The notes under the pieces: generated by a model | Database searches by the model: none | The model's input: only the letters and a program-made list of their open reading frames with translations | What the model was told of the DNA's origin: nothing | Shown: positions 50,752 through 59,635 of the stretch, piece by piece | Layout of the letters: each line of letters opens with the position of its first letter | Position numbering within the stretch: the first letter of the stretch is position 1 | NCBI GenBank assembly: GCA_035493955.1 | Contig: DATJHI010000004.1 | Coordinates: 124,001 to 188,000 of the forward strand | Source of the DNA: NCED01 sp035493955 | GTDB lineage: Bacteria > Pseudomonadota > Alphaproteobacteria > Caulobacterales > Caulobacteraceae | Reading direction: 5' to 3' | DNA: 64,000 nucleotides | Made by a program: the position numbers and the translations under genes

Positions 50752-51798
50752 ATGGTCGCCAGCGCAGAAAATCCCCTCGGCCTCGATGGTTTCGCCTTTG
50801 TCGAATTCACCTCGCCTGACCCGAAGGCGATGGCCGAACAATTCGAGCAACTCGGCTTCGTGGCCGCCGCGCGCCGGCCTGAGCGGGGGCTGACCCTGTA
50901 CCGCCAGGGACGGATAAACGTGCTGCTCAACGCGGGTCCGGGACAGGCCGCGGCCTTCCGTGAGGCGCATGGCCCGTCCGCGAACGGATTGGCCTTCCGG
51001 GTGGCCAACGCGAAAGAAGCCTTTGCGACGTCGCTGGAGCGCGGCGCCGTGGCGGCGGACGCCGAGGCCAGCGCCCTCGAGGACGCCAAGGTGATCGAGG
51101 GCATCGGCGGATCCCTGCTCTATCTGGTGGACGCCGATCCGTTCGCCGATTGGGAAGAGGTTCCCGGCTGGCGCGAGGCGGCGGCCAAGAACAGTGTCGG
51201 GCTAGATCTGCTCGATCACCTGACCCACAACGTGCGTCGCGGCGAGATGCGCACCTGGTCGGGCTTCTACAGCCGGCTGTTCGGCTTCGAGGAGCAGAAG
51301 TACTTCGACATCAAGGGGCAGGCGACCGGCCTGTTCAGCCAGGCGATGATCGCGCCTGACGGGGCGATCCGCATTCCCCTGAACGAAAGCCAAGACGACA
51401 CCAGCCAGATCGAAGAGTTCCTTCGCGAGTATAATGGCGAGGGCATCCAGCACCTGGCTTTCTCGACCAACAATATCTTTGAAACGGTCGAGAAGCTCCG
51501 CGAGCGCGGCGTGCGTCTCCAGGACACCATCGAGACCTACTACGATCTGGTCGACAAGCGCGTGCCGGGGCACGGCGAGGACCTTGAGCGGCTGAAGAAG
51601 AACCGGATCCTGATCGACGGATCGACGGGCGAGGAGGGCATCCTCCTGCAGATCTTCACCGAGAACGTGTTCGGCCCGATCTTCTTCGAGATCATCCAGC
51701 GCAAGGGGAACGAAGGGTTCGGCAACGGCAATTTCCAGGCGCTGTTCGAGTCCATCGAGCTTGATCAAATCCGCCGCGGGGTCATTAAGGTCGCCTAA
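50752..51798 (+). CDS. hppD: 4-hydroxyphenylpyruvate dioxygenase
   Basis: A 348-residue two-domain vicinal-oxygen-chelate dioxygenase that converts 4-hydroxyphenylpyruvate to homogentisate. The iron ligands are H156 (LDHLTHN), H234 (IQHLAFSTN) and E313 (FFEIIQRKG), all present. GNFQALFESIELDQIRRG is the usual C-terminal helix that closes the active site. It opens the operon hppD-hmgA-fah-Rieske, under the divergent MarR regulator. Length and motifs match the bacterial enzyme. Confidence 0.95.
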   Translation: MVASAENPLGLDGFAFVEFTSPDPKAMAEQFEQLGFVAAARRPERGLTLYRQGRINVLLNAGPGQAAAFREAHGPSANGLAFRVANAKEAFATSLERGAVAADAEASALEDAKVIEGIGGSLLYLVDADPFADWEEVPGWREAAAKNSVGLDLLDHLTHNVRRGEMRTWSGFYSRLFGFEEQKYFDIKGQATGLFSQAMIAPDGAIRIPLNESQDDTSQIEEFLREYNGEGIQHLAFSTNNIFETVEKLRERGVRLQDTIETYYDLVDKRVPGHGEDLERLKKNRILIDGSTGEEGILLQIFTENVFGPIFFEIIQRKGNEGFGNGNFQALFESIELDQIRRGVIKVA

Positions 51799-51815
51799 GG
51801 GCGAGGAGAGAAGCG

Positions 51816-53150
51816 ATGACCGTTCACGAAAGATTTGGCGCGGCCAAGGGCGCGGAGGCCGCGGGTTCCCGTCAGACAGGTTTCGGCAGCTATTTCGAAA
51901 CCGAGGCCGTCCCGGGCGCTCTGCCCGTCGGCAGGAACTCGCCGCAGAAGGTTCCGTACGGCCTCTACGCCGAACAGCTTTCTGGCACGGCCTTCACCGC
52001 GCCCCGCACGGAAAACAAGCGTTCCTGGCTCTATCGTCTTCGGCCCAGCGCCAGCCATACGCCCTATTCGCCCTATGGCGGCGGCCTGCTGGTCCGCTCG
52101 GCCCCGTTCGACGAGGTTCCTCCGGCTCCCAACCGGCTACGCTGGGATCCCCTGCCGATGCCGACGACGACCGTCGATTTCGTCGACGGTCTGGTCACCT
52201 ACGGCGGCAACGGCGACGTCAGCGTCTCCGCGGGGATGGCCATCCATCTGTTCGCCGCCAACCAGGACATGACCGGCCGGGTGTTCTTCTCGGCTGACGG
52301 CGAACTCCTGATCGTGGCCGAGCAGGGGCGCCTGCGGCTCAGGACGGAGATGGGGCTCATCGATATCGAGCCGCAGCAGATCGCGGTCATTCCCCGGGGC
52401 GTGCGTTTCTCCGTCGCTCTGCCCGACGGGGCCGCGCGCGGCTACATCTGCGAGAACTATGGCGCGCTGTTCCGCCTGCCCGAGCTTGGCCCCATCGGCT
52501 CCAACGGCCTGGCCAATCCGCGCGACTTCGAGACGCCGCGGGCCTGGTTCGAGGACCGCGACGAGCCCACCGAAGTGATCCAGAAGTTCCAGGGTCGGCT
52601 CTGGACCACCACCCTCGATTATTCCCCGCTGGACGTGGTCGCCTGGCACGGGAACCTGGCCCCCTACACCTACGACCTGCGCCGCTTCAATGTGATCAAC
52701 ACGGTCAGCTTCGACCATCCGGATCCGTCGATCTTCACGGTGCTGACGTCCCCGTCCCACAGCCCCGGGACCGCCAACTGCGACTTCGTGATCTTCCCGC
52801 CGCGCTGGATGGTGGGCGAAGACACCTTCCGTCCGCCCTGGTTCCACCGCAACGTGATGAGCGAGTTCATGGGCCTGATCTGCGGCCTCTATGACGCCAA
52901 GGAGGGCGGCTTCACCCCCGGCGGCGCCTCGCTCCACAACCAGATGACCGGCCACGGCCCCGATCACGCCAGTTACGAAAAGGCGATCGCCGCGGAGCTG
53001 AAACCGCACCGGATCGCCGACACCATGGCCTTCATGTTCGAAAGCCAGTGGGTTATACGGCCGACCCGCTGGGCGGTGGAGACGCCGCTCGCCCAACCAG
53101 ACTACGACGACGTGTGGCGTGGTTTCCGAAAGGCCGAGCTTCCTGGATGA
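51816..53150 (+). CDS. hmgA: Homogentisate 1,2-dioxygenase
   Basis: A 444-residue ring-cleaving dioxygenase that opens homogentisate to maleylacetoacetate. The iron ligands are H344 and E350 (WFHRNVMSEFMGL) and H380 (TGHGPD), all present and spaced as in the human and Pseudomonas enzymes. It begins 18 bp after hppD, and its stop overlaps the fah start (ATGA at 53147). The GARGYICENYGALFRLPELG-like segment is conserved. Confidence 0.95.
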   Translation: MTVHERFGAAKGAEAAGSRQTGFGSYFETEAVPGALPVGRNSPQKVPYGLYAEQLSGTAFTAPRTENKRSWLYRLRPSASHTPYSPYGGGLLVRSAPFDEVPPAPNRLRWDPLPMPTTTVDFVDGLVTYGGNGDVSVSAGMAIHLFAANQDMTGRVFFSADGELLIVAEQGRLRLRTEMGLIDIEPQQIAVIPRGVRFSVALPDGAARGYICENYGALFRLPELGPIGSNGLANPRDFETPRAWFEDRDEPTEVIQKFQGRLWTTTLDYSPLDVVAWHGNLAPYTYDLRRFNVINTVSFDHPDPSIFTVLTSPSHSPGTANCDFVIFPPRWMVGEDTFRPPWFHRNVMSEFMGLICGLYDAKEGGFTPGGASLHNQMTGHGPDHASYEKAIAAELKPHRIADTMAFMFESQWVIRPTRWAVETPLAQPDYDDVWRGFRKAELPG

Positions 53151-54445
53151 GTTTTCCCGTAGACGAGACCCACGACCCCTCGCGGACGAGCTGGGTAGAG
53201 AGCGCCAACGGTCACGCTGACTTCCCGGTCCAGAACCTTCCCTTGGGCGTCTTCTCGCCGGCGGCGGGCGATCGGCGGATAGGAACCGCGATCGGCGACT
53301 CCATCCTCGACCTCAGGGCCGCGAGCCAGGCCGGTCTGCTGCCGGAGACGGTGGAGAAGGCGTTGGCCCAGCCGACGCTGAATAGCTTGTTCGACGCCTC
53401 GAAGGCGGATCGCCTGGCGCTCCGCCGCCGGCTGTCGGCCCTGCTGTCCGACAAGGCGAACCAGGGCAAGGTGGAGTCCCATCTCCATCAGGCGCAGGCC
53501 TGCACCCTGCACCTGCCTGCCACGATCGGCGACTACACGGACTTCTACGTCGGCATTCACCACGCCACCAACGTCGGGCGTCTGTTCCGGCCCGACAACC
53601 CGTTGCTTCCCAACTACAAGTACGTGCCGATCGGCTATCACGGACGGGCGTCCTCCATCCGTCCTTCCGGCGTGCCAGTGGTGCGCCCGAAAGGCCAGAC
53701 CAAGGCGCCGGACGCCGAGGCGCCCAGCTACGGACCCTCGCGGCGTCTCGACTACGAACTGGAGCTGGGGATCTGGATCGGCTCCGGCAATGGCTTGGGC
53801 GAACCGGTCCCCATCGCCGAGGCGGGCGATCATGTCGCCGGTTTCTGCCTGCTCAACGACTGGTCCGCCCGCGACGTGCAGGCCTGGGAATACGTGCCCC
53901 TGGGGCCGTTCCTCGCCAAGAACTTCCAATCCACCATCTCCACCTGGGTGGTGACCAGCGAGGCCCTGGCGCCGTTCAGGATCGCGCAGCCGTCCCGGCC
54001 GCCGGAGGACCCCCGTCCGCTCGACTATCTATGGAACGATGCGGACCAAGTCAGCGGCGCCCTGGGCATCGACATGACCGTGAGCCTGCTGACCCAGCGC
54101 ATGCGGGACGCCGGCCTGCCGGCCTATCGCCTGAGCCAGGGACCGGCTTCCAACATGTACTGGACCGTGGCCCAGATCATCGCCCACCACACCTCCAACG
54201 GCTGCAATCTCAGTCCAGGCGACCTCCTGGGCACCGGCACCATTTCGGCGCCCCAGCGGGACGGTTACGGCAGTCTGCTGGAAATCAGCAGGGGAGGGGC
54301 CGAGCCCCTGATCCTGCCGAGCGGTGAGACGCGCACCTTTGTCGAAGACGGGGACGAGGTGATCATGACGGGACGGGCCCAGGCGGAAGGCCGAGTGTCC
54401 ATCGGCTTCGGGCCATGCCGGGCAGTCGTTCTGCCCGCACGATGA
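53147..54445 (+). CDS. fah: Fumarylacetoacetase
   Basis: A 432-residue hydrolase that splits fumarylacetoacetate to fumarate and acetoacetate. The N-terminal SH3-like part (about 20-110) contains NLPLGVFSPA and the catalytic domain has YTDFYVGIHHATNVGRLFRP and YHGRASSIRPSGVPVVRPKG. Acidic metal ligands are expected in LDYELELGIW and NDWSARDVQAWEY. It starts as an ATGA overlap with hmgA. No maleylacetoacetate isomerase gene is present in this window. Confidence 0.93.
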   Translation: MSFPVDETHDPSRTSWVESANGHADFPVQNLPLGVFSPAAGDRRIGTAIGDSILDLRAASQAGLLPETVEKALAQPTLNSLFDASKADRLALRRRLSALLSDKANQGKVESHLHQAQACTLHLPATIGDYTDFYVGIHHATNVGRLFRPDNPLLPNYKYVPIGYHGRASSIRPSGVPVVRPKGQTKAPDAEAPSYGPSRRLDYELELGIWIGSGNGLGEPVPIAEAGDHVAGFCLLNDWSARDVQAWEYVPLGPFLAKNFQSTISTWVVTSEALAPFRIAQPSRPPEDPRPLDYLWNDADQVSGALGIDMTVSLLTQRMRDAGLPAYRLSQGPASNMYWTVAQIIAHHTSNGCNLSPGDLLGTGTISAPQRDGYGSLLEISRGGAEPLILPSGETRTFVEDGDEVIMTGRAQAEGRVSIGFGPCRAVVLPAR

Positions 54446-54840
54446 GCGGACCGGCGGAGGGGACCGACCCGCCGGTTCAGCCCGGCGGCGAACGACTGAC
54501 AAACACTCCGGCCGGCGTGCGGCTCTGCCTCTTGGAAAGCCTCCAGGACGGCCACGCCCGCAACTTCGTCCTCGAGATCGGTGATCGCCGCTTCCACGGC
54601 TTCGTGGTCCGGACGGGCGAGACTGTTCACGGATATGTCGATCGGTGTCCTCACATGGGGTTGCCGCTGGCCCAGCGCCTCGACGACTATATGGCGCCTT
54701 CAGGCGACCTGATCGCTTGCAGTTGGCACGGGGCCCTGTTTCGCATCGACGACGGCCGGTGCGTCGGGGGACCCTGTGTCGGCGCCCATCTCTCGCCCTG
54801 GCCGGTCAGGGTGCGTGACGGGATGGTCGAGACGGCGTGA
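54442..54840 (+). CDS. Rieske-type [2Fe-2S] protein
   Basis: A 132-residue protein with the Rieske cluster ligands in RCPHMGLPLAQ (C and H) and ACSWHGALFRIDDG (C and H), 19 residues between. It starts as ATGA on the fah stop (54442), so it is translationally part of the hmg operon. The spacer is a little longer than the usual 15-17. Such a protein does not belong to the standard homogentisate pathway; it may pass electrons to an unidentified oxygenase. No other oxygenase subunit is next to it. Confidence 0.8.
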   Translation: MSGPAEGTDPPVQPGGERLTNTPAGVRLCLLESLQDGHARNFVLEIGDRRFHGFVVRTGETVHGYVDRCPHMGLPLAQRLDDYMAPSGDLIACSWHGALFRIDDGRCVGGPCVGAHLSPWPVRVRDGMVETA

Positions 54841-54858
54841 GCGGCCCTTGGGTAGCCG

Positions 54859-54894
54859 TTGACTCGTGCAACGCCCGCCCATTACCTAGGTAGT
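54859..54894 (+). promoter_or_regulatory. Candidate promoter with overlapping palindrome before the NTF2-like gene
   Basis: TTGACT (54859-54864) and TACCTA (54883-54888) are 18 bp apart, a weak sigma-70 pattern. The near-palindrome ATTACCT-AGGTAGT (54881-54894, one mismatch) covers the -10 and could be an operator. The NTF2-like gene starts 88 bp downstream. Confidence 0.35.
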
Positions 54895-54981
54895 GCTAAG
54901 GTTGGCGAGAGCGCGGCGGTCGCCTGATCGGACCCCTTCCAGCCATTCCCAAATCATTGCCATTGCTCACGAGACCCTGAC

Positions 54982-55413
54982 ATGGACGCTATCGCACAAC
55001 TCCTCGCCCGCCTCGCGGAAGCGATCGATCGGCGCCAGCCCGAGCAGATCGCCAATAAATTCACGGCGGACGCTCAGTTCCGGGGCGGCAGTCCCGACCT
55101 GTTGGTCGGGCCCGACGCCATCCGGGCGATGTACGAGCAGCGTTTTTCCGCCAATTCCCAGCGCCGAACCCGACACCTGTGGTCGAACCTGAGGACTGAA
55201 CTCCGTGGCGAACAGGAAGTGGCCTATCGAGTGACTCTGAGCGTCTATGCGTTCGAGCCGCAGCGCTCGGCGACGACGATCCAGATGCGGGTCATCGAGG
55301 CGGAGGGAATTTGCGTGCGGGGCGAGGACGGCCAGTGGCTGTTGAAGACCCAGTTTTCCGAACCCTTCTTCGAGGTCCAGATGCCCTTGGCCTCGCCCCT
55401 TCCCGCGGCTTGA
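54982..55413 (+). CDS. NTF2-like (SnoaL-type) protein
   Basis: A 143-residue cone-shaped NTF2-like fold: LARLAEAIDRRQPEQIANKF then VGPDAIRAMYEQRFSANSQR and RTRHLWSNLRTELRGEQEVA, the SnoaL/polyketide-cyclase layout. Catalytic identity cannot be fixed; such proteins are isomerases, dehydratases or binding proteins. It is monocistronic between the Rieske protein and the convergent kinase gene. Confidence 0.7.
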   Translation: MDAIAQLLARLAEAIDRRQPEQIANKFTADAQFRGGSPDLLVGPDAIRAMYEQRFSANSQRRTRHLWSNLRTELRGEQEVAYRVTLSVYAFEPQRSATTIQMRVIEAEGICVRGEDGQWLLKTQFSEPFFEVQMPLASPLPAA

Positions 55414-55434
55414 AGGCGTTCGTAGACCGAGGCC

Positions 55435-56883
55435 CTATGCGGGCTCGGGCGGGGGCGTCAGCGGTATGATCAGGCGCGCCTCCAACCCGCCGTCGGGGTG
55501 GTTGACCAGCGCCAGATCCGCATTGTTCTTCTGGGCCAGCATCTTGGCGATGGTCAGGCCAAGGCCGACGCCGCCGGTTTCGCGGGACCGGGATGTCTCA
55601 AGGCGCACGAAGGGCTCGAACACGGATTCCAGCTTGTTGGCCGGTATCCCGGGGCCATGATCGCGGATGCGGACCACGACCCGGTCATCGTCGGCGGAGG
55701 CGCTGACCTCGGCCGAGCCGCCGTAGTTCAGGGCGTTGTCGATCAGATTCGCCAGGCACCGCTGCAGCGCCCTTGGCCGGGCGATGACGTCGCAGCCGCA
55801 GCGCTTCAGCAGAACCGCCGGGCGTCCGCCTTCCGCCGCGTCCTCGACCACGCTGGCGAGCAGCGAATCCAGGGCCATGGGGGAGAACGGTTCTTCCGTC
55901 TGACTGCTGCGGGAAAAGTCGAGGCCTTCGTGGATGAGGGCGTCCATGGCCTCCAGGTCGTCGATCAGCCGGCTCTGCAGGGCCGGGTTGTCGACCTTCT
56001 CGACCCGCAGTCGCAGCCGGGTGAGCGGCGTTTTGAGATCGTGGGTGATCGAGGCCAGGATGTGGGTGCGCTCGACGATGTGGCCGCGAAGTTTGGCTTG
56101 CATCGCATTGAGCGCCCGCGCCGCGTCCCGGACCTCGTAGAGTCCCCGCTCAGGGAGCGGTGGGCGGTCGATGTCCCCGCCCAGCGCCCGCGCCGCGCGC
56201 GACAGTTCGCCCAGGGGCGCGGCGGCCATGCGCGACGCGGCGAAGGCCAGGGCGGCCATGCCGCTGACCAGCAGCAACAGCATCATGGGATCGACATCGG
56301 GGAAGGCGAACCTGTTCGTATGGGTGGCGAGAACCAGCTTGAGCGGAGCCCCGTCGCTCAGTCGGGTGGAGATGATCCAGCAGTCGAACTGGCTGGCCGT
56401 ATCGGGCTGCACCCATTCGGGAAAACAACTTGATGAAACCGCGCGCATGGCGCTGACCTTGACGCCGACGCGGGCCGCCAGGCGGGCTGCCAGTTCAGGA
56501 TCGGCCGAACTGGCCCGCTCCCGCCCCGTGGGCGAGTGCAGATCGGAAAAGCCCTGCAGGATCAGATTCTTGCGAAACGCCGCCGGGACACGGTCGGTGG
56601 TGAGGACAAAATCCTCAACCCGGTCGACGACCCGATCGAAGCGGATCCGTTGAATATCCGACCGTCGGTGGGCGTCGGCGATTTCCCAAGCCAGGGTCGC
56701 CGAACTGAGGGCGCCGATCAGCAGGATGACGAACAAAAGGCCGGCGATGCTGCCGAAGTAACGGACGACCGGAAGCACCACGGGGCGGAACAGGTCCCGC
56801 AATCCCCTCCACGGCGTCGCGGCCGGCGTCGACTCCAGCGGGTCTTGGGGGATTTCGCTGCGCGGGGCGGATCCGAAATACAT
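55435..56883 (-). CDS. Membrane sensor histidine kinase (unpaired, EnvZ-like)
   Basis: A 482-residue kinase. Two helices (about residues 38-60 and 195-215) flank a periplasmic sensor of about 135 residues; HAMP and HisKA follow (ASITHDLKTPLTRLRLRVEK) and then the ATPase (LANLIDNALNYGG, DHGPGIPANKLESVFEPFVR and GVGLGLTIAKML). The phospho-His and ATP boxes are intact. No response regulator gene is next to it. EnvZ-type partners are of the OmpR type, and the unpaired regulator at 45303 is a candidate partner (inference). Confidence 0.88.
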   Translation of the reverse strand: MYFGSAPRSEIPQDPLESTPAATPWRGLRDLFRPVVLPVVRYFGSIAGLLFVILLIGALSSATLAWEIADAHRRSDIQRIRFDRVVDRVEDFVLTTDRVPAAFRKNLILQGFSDLHSPTGRERASSADPELAARLAARVGVKVSAMRAVSSSCFPEWVQPDTASQFDCWIISTRLSDGAPLKLVLATHTNRFAFPDVDPMMLLLLVSGMAALAFAASRMAAAPLGELSRAARALGGDIDRPPLPERGLYEVRDAARALNAMQAKLRGHIVERTHILASITHDLKTPLTRLRLRVEKVDNPALQSRLIDDLEAMDALIHEGLDFSRSSQTEEPFSPMALDSLLASVVEDAAEGGRPAVLLKRCGCDVIARPRALQRCLANLIDNALNYGGSAEVSASADDDRVVVRIRDHGPGIPANKLESVFEPFVRLETSRSRETGGVGLGLTIAKMLAQKNNADLALVNHPDGGLEARLIIPLTPPPEPA

Positions 56884-57335
56884 GTCAACTCACGAACGAG
56901 AGGCCTCGATCAATCGTCCGGCATGATATCCGGCGGCGGACCATGCGCAAGGATGAAAGGATGGGGGCGACCCGCGCAATAGTGTTCAAGGCCGCGATGA
57001 GTAGAGATTTTATATTTCGGATATCGGAGAGCCGCCCATTTGAATCTGGTTTTATTCGATTCGAAGAGGCCCGGATGGCCTCTGGTCTCACCGATAGGCC
57101 CCTTTCCGTTCAGGGTATTTGCCGTGGGCCATGCTTCGGGGGCGCGAAATGGGCGTCCGGCGATTGCATTACGGCCATGACGTTGTAAATGACCGACGAT
57201 GGATGCCGCCGGATTGCGATCCGGCTTGAGGCCCTGGCGTTGATCGCCGGGCCCGGTCCCCACGGCGTCCGGCAGACTGGAGATTGAGCCATTCCCAAAC
57301 TTCGCGATGATAAGGTCCAGCCCGAAATCAAGGTT
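56884..57335. promoter_or_regulatory. Control region before the acyl-CoA ligase operon
   Basis: A 452-bp gene-free stretch, AT-rich around 56985-57060. It contains TTTGAATC (57039-57046) and GATTCGAA (57058-57065), inverted copies with one mismatch and an 11-base spacer, a possible IclR-type operator, and AGGCC/GGCCT stem bases near 57070. A GGAG at 57279-57282 sits before a possible rare start codon ATT at 57291. Confidence 0.4.
57039..57065. promoter_or_regulatory. Candidate IclR-type operator inverted repeat
   Basis: TTTGAATC - 11 nt - GATTCGAA (7 of 8 positions paired). It is in the upstream region of the operon that also encodes an IclR regulator at 60849. By position it could be the binding site, but IclR operators are variable and there is no direct proof. 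Confidence 0.3.
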
Positions 57336-59246
57336 GTGCCGGAAACCGCCGACGCCGCTCTGCTCGGTCGGACCCTGGGGAGTTTGGCGGACATCCAGGC
57401 GATCGAACGGGTTCCCCTCGACGAGCGCCTGAGCGTCGTCGATTTCCACCAGCGCATCCAACTCGCCCTGAAGGCCCGAGATCCTGAGGATACGGCCATC
57501 TACTTCGTCCCGGACGGCGAGGTCGACGGTCCGGTCGACGAGACCTCCTTTGCGCTGTTGAGGAAGAAGATCGAGCTTACGGCCGGCCTCCTGCAGAGCC
57601 ATGGCGTAGGCCGTGCCGACGTGGTGGCGATCCTGTTGCCCACCCTGCCGGCGACCTATTGGTCGATCATCGGCACGATGTCCCGGGCCATTCCCTTTCC
57701 GATCAACTGGATGCTGGAGCCGAAACATCTGCTCGGTCTGCTGATCGAGGCTGATGTCAAGGCGGTGATAGCGCTTGGGCCGACTCCAGGTTTCAAGATC
57801 TGGGACGCGGTGGCGTCGATCAAAGACCAGCTGCCCGCTGGCCTGCCTATCTGGTCCGTGGCCGCCCCGGGCAGCGAAATCCTTCCCGATAGCGATTTCG
57901 AGATCGCCCTGGCCCGTCAAGCCGAGACCTCGGCGCCGGCCGCCATCCTGCCGGCCGACGGCCAGGATGTCGCCGCCTACATCCATTCCGGCGGCACCAC
58001 CGGCTTGCCGAAGATCGTCAAACTGTCGCACCGCAACATCTCCTACCGTCACTGGACGGTGCAACTGGCGCAGCAGGTCACGGTTGGGGAGGTCATTCCG
58101 CAGGACACCCCGATCTTCCACGTCGGCGGCTTGGCCGGGCGATGTCTGCCGATGCTGGCGTGCGGCGTCAGTCTGGTGATCCCCAGCATCATGGGCGCCC
58201 GCGACAAGCGCTACATCGCCAACTACTGGAAATTCGTCGACCGGTTCGGCCTGACGCGCCTTTCGGGCGTGCCGACCATGTTCTCGGTCCTGGCCAAGTC
58301 GCCCCCGCAAGGGGACGACCTTTCGTCCCTGCGGCGGAACTTCATTTCGGGTTCGACGGCTCTGCCGGCGGCGGTCCGCAACGCCTTCGAGCGCGTGTCC
58401 GGCGTCAGGATCCTCAATTCCTACGGATTGACGGAAAACACGGCGACGGTCGCCATCGAACTGCGCGACGGTCCCTCCACGGAGGGCAGTTCCGGAACTC
58501 CGGTGCCTTACACGCGCGTCCGCGTGGCGATGGTCGACGCGCCGGAGGCCACGCCGCGTCTCTGCGGAGAGAACGAGACCGGCATGCTGCAGGTCAACGG
58601 CCCCGGCCTGGCCCTGGGTTACCTGTCGGAGGAGCATACCCGCACTTCGCGCACGCCGGACGGATGGTTGATCACCGGAGACCTCGGACGCATCGATCAC
58701 GAGGGCAATCTGTTTGTCACCGGCCGGGCCAAGGACGTGATCATCCGGGGCGGGCACAACATCGATCCCGGCCTGATCGAAGAGGCCCTGCTTCAGTCTT
58801 CGGAGGTGCTGTTCGCCGCGGCGGTGGCCAAGCCCGACGCCTACGCCGGCGAACTTCCGGTCGCCTACGTCCAGCTAGTCCCGGGATCGCGCGCGACCGA
58901 GGCGGAACTGATCGAATTCGCCGCCAAGCAGATCGCCGAGCGCGCGGCGATTCCGAAGGAGATCTTCATCGTGGACAAGCTGCCGCTGACCGCGGTCGGC
59001 AAGCCGATCAAGGTCGATCTACGGCAGGACGCGGCCGAACGTCATTTCCGGTCGGCGCTTTCGCAAATCCCCGGCCTGTCCGGTGGAAAGGCGAAACTGG
59101 ACGTCGCGGTGCGGCCCCACCCCCTTCACGGCAGTCAGGTCACGATCCAGCTTAAGGGTCTGGAGCCCGCCGACGAGGCCGCGGCAAAGCGCGAAATCGA
59201 AGCCGTCATGGAGCAATATGCCTTCGCCTATCAGCTCGAGGGCTGA
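57336..59246 (+). CDS. AMP-dependent acyl-CoA synthetase/ligase
   Basis: A 636-residue adenylate-forming enzyme: A3 motif HSGGTTGLPKIV, A5 YGLTENTA, A7 TGDLGR and A10 PLTAVGKPIK with the catalytic Lys. It probably activates a carboxylic acid to its CoA thioester. The start called here is GTG 57336; the frame stays open upstream to 57288, and a rare ATT start at 57291 (peptide IPKLRDDKVQPEIKV) preceded by GGAG is an alternative. The C-terminus has an extra 60 residues (LDVAVRPHPLHGSQVTIQLK) beyond the usual family end. It heads an operon with EthD and an old yellow enzyme homologue. Confidence 0.85.
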   Translation: MPETADAALLGRTLGSLADIQAIERVPLDERLSVVDFHQRIQLALKARDPEDTAIYFVPDGEVDGPVDETSFALLRKKIELTAGLLQSHGVGRADVVAILLPTLPATYWSIIGTMSRAIPFPINWMLEPKHLLGLLIEADVKAVIALGPTPGFKIWDAVASIKDQLPAGLPIWSVAAPGSEILPDSDFEIALARQAETSAPAAILPADGQDVAAYIHSGGTTGLPKIVKLSHRNISYRHWTVQLAQQVTVGEVIPQDTPIFHVGGLAGRCLPMLACGVSLVIPSIMGARDKRYIANYWKFVDRFGLTRLSGVPTMFSVLAKSPPQGDDLSSLRRNFISGSTALPAAVRNAFERVSGVRILNSYGLTENTATVAIELRDGPSTEGSSGTPVPYTRVRVAMVDAPEATPRLCGENETGMLQVNGPGLALGYLSEEHTRTSRTPDGWLITGDLGRIDHEGNLFVTGRAKDVIIRGGHNIDPGLIEEALLQSSEVLFAAAVAKPDAYAGELPVAYVQLVPGSRATEAELIEFAAKQIAERAAIPKEIFIVDKLPLTAVGKPIKVDLRQDAAERHFRSALSQIPGLSGGKAKLDVAVRPHPLHGSQVTIQLKGLEPADEAAAKREIEAVMEQYAFAYQLEG

Positions 59247-59278
59247 CGGCGTCGAAGGCGAACTGGAGTGAGACGGGC

Positions 59279-59614
59279 ATGATCAAGATCATTTCGCTTT
59301 TGCGGCGCAAGGACGGCATGACGCACGAGGCGTTCGTCCGGCACTGGGAGCACGTCCACGCCCCGATGCTGCGGAATCTGCCCGAGGTGCGACGCTATGT
59401 GCAGTCGCATATCGTCACCGAGCGGCCCACGCCGCTCGGGGCCATCGACGGCGAGATCGACGGCATCGTCGAGCTCTGGTTCGATGATCTGGAAGCTTTC
59501 GAACGCTCGTGGCGTTCGCCCGCCAACAAGGCGGTCGTGGAAGACAGCCATACATTCATCGGCGCGATCAAAAGCTTCATCGTCGATGAAAAGACCATCA
59601 TTTCCGCCGCCTGA
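59279..59614 (+). CDS. EthD-domain protein
   Basis: A 111-residue ferredoxin-like-fold protein: KIISLLRRKDGMTHEAFVRH, then WEHVHAPMLRNLPEVRRYVQ and GIVELWFDDLEAFERSWRSP. EthD was first found beside a cytochrome P450 for ethyl-tert-butyl ether degradation; such proteins often belong to xenobiotic pathways. Its catalytic role is undefined. It starts 32 bp after the ligase gene and is followed 21 bp later by the next gene. Confidence 0.85.
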   Translation: MIKIISLLRRKDGMTHEAFVRHWEHVHAPMLRNLPEVRRYVQSHIVTERPTPLGAIDGEIDGIVELWFDDLEAFERSWRSPANKAVVEDSHTFIGAIKSFIVDEKTIISAA

Positions 59615-59635
59615 AGCGTGGAGCCTGAATCAAGC

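Noticed and set aside
56943..57188. Small plus-strand frame of 81 codons before the acyl-CoA ligase
   Set aside because: It lies in an AT-rich control region, with no ribosome site and no conserved features.
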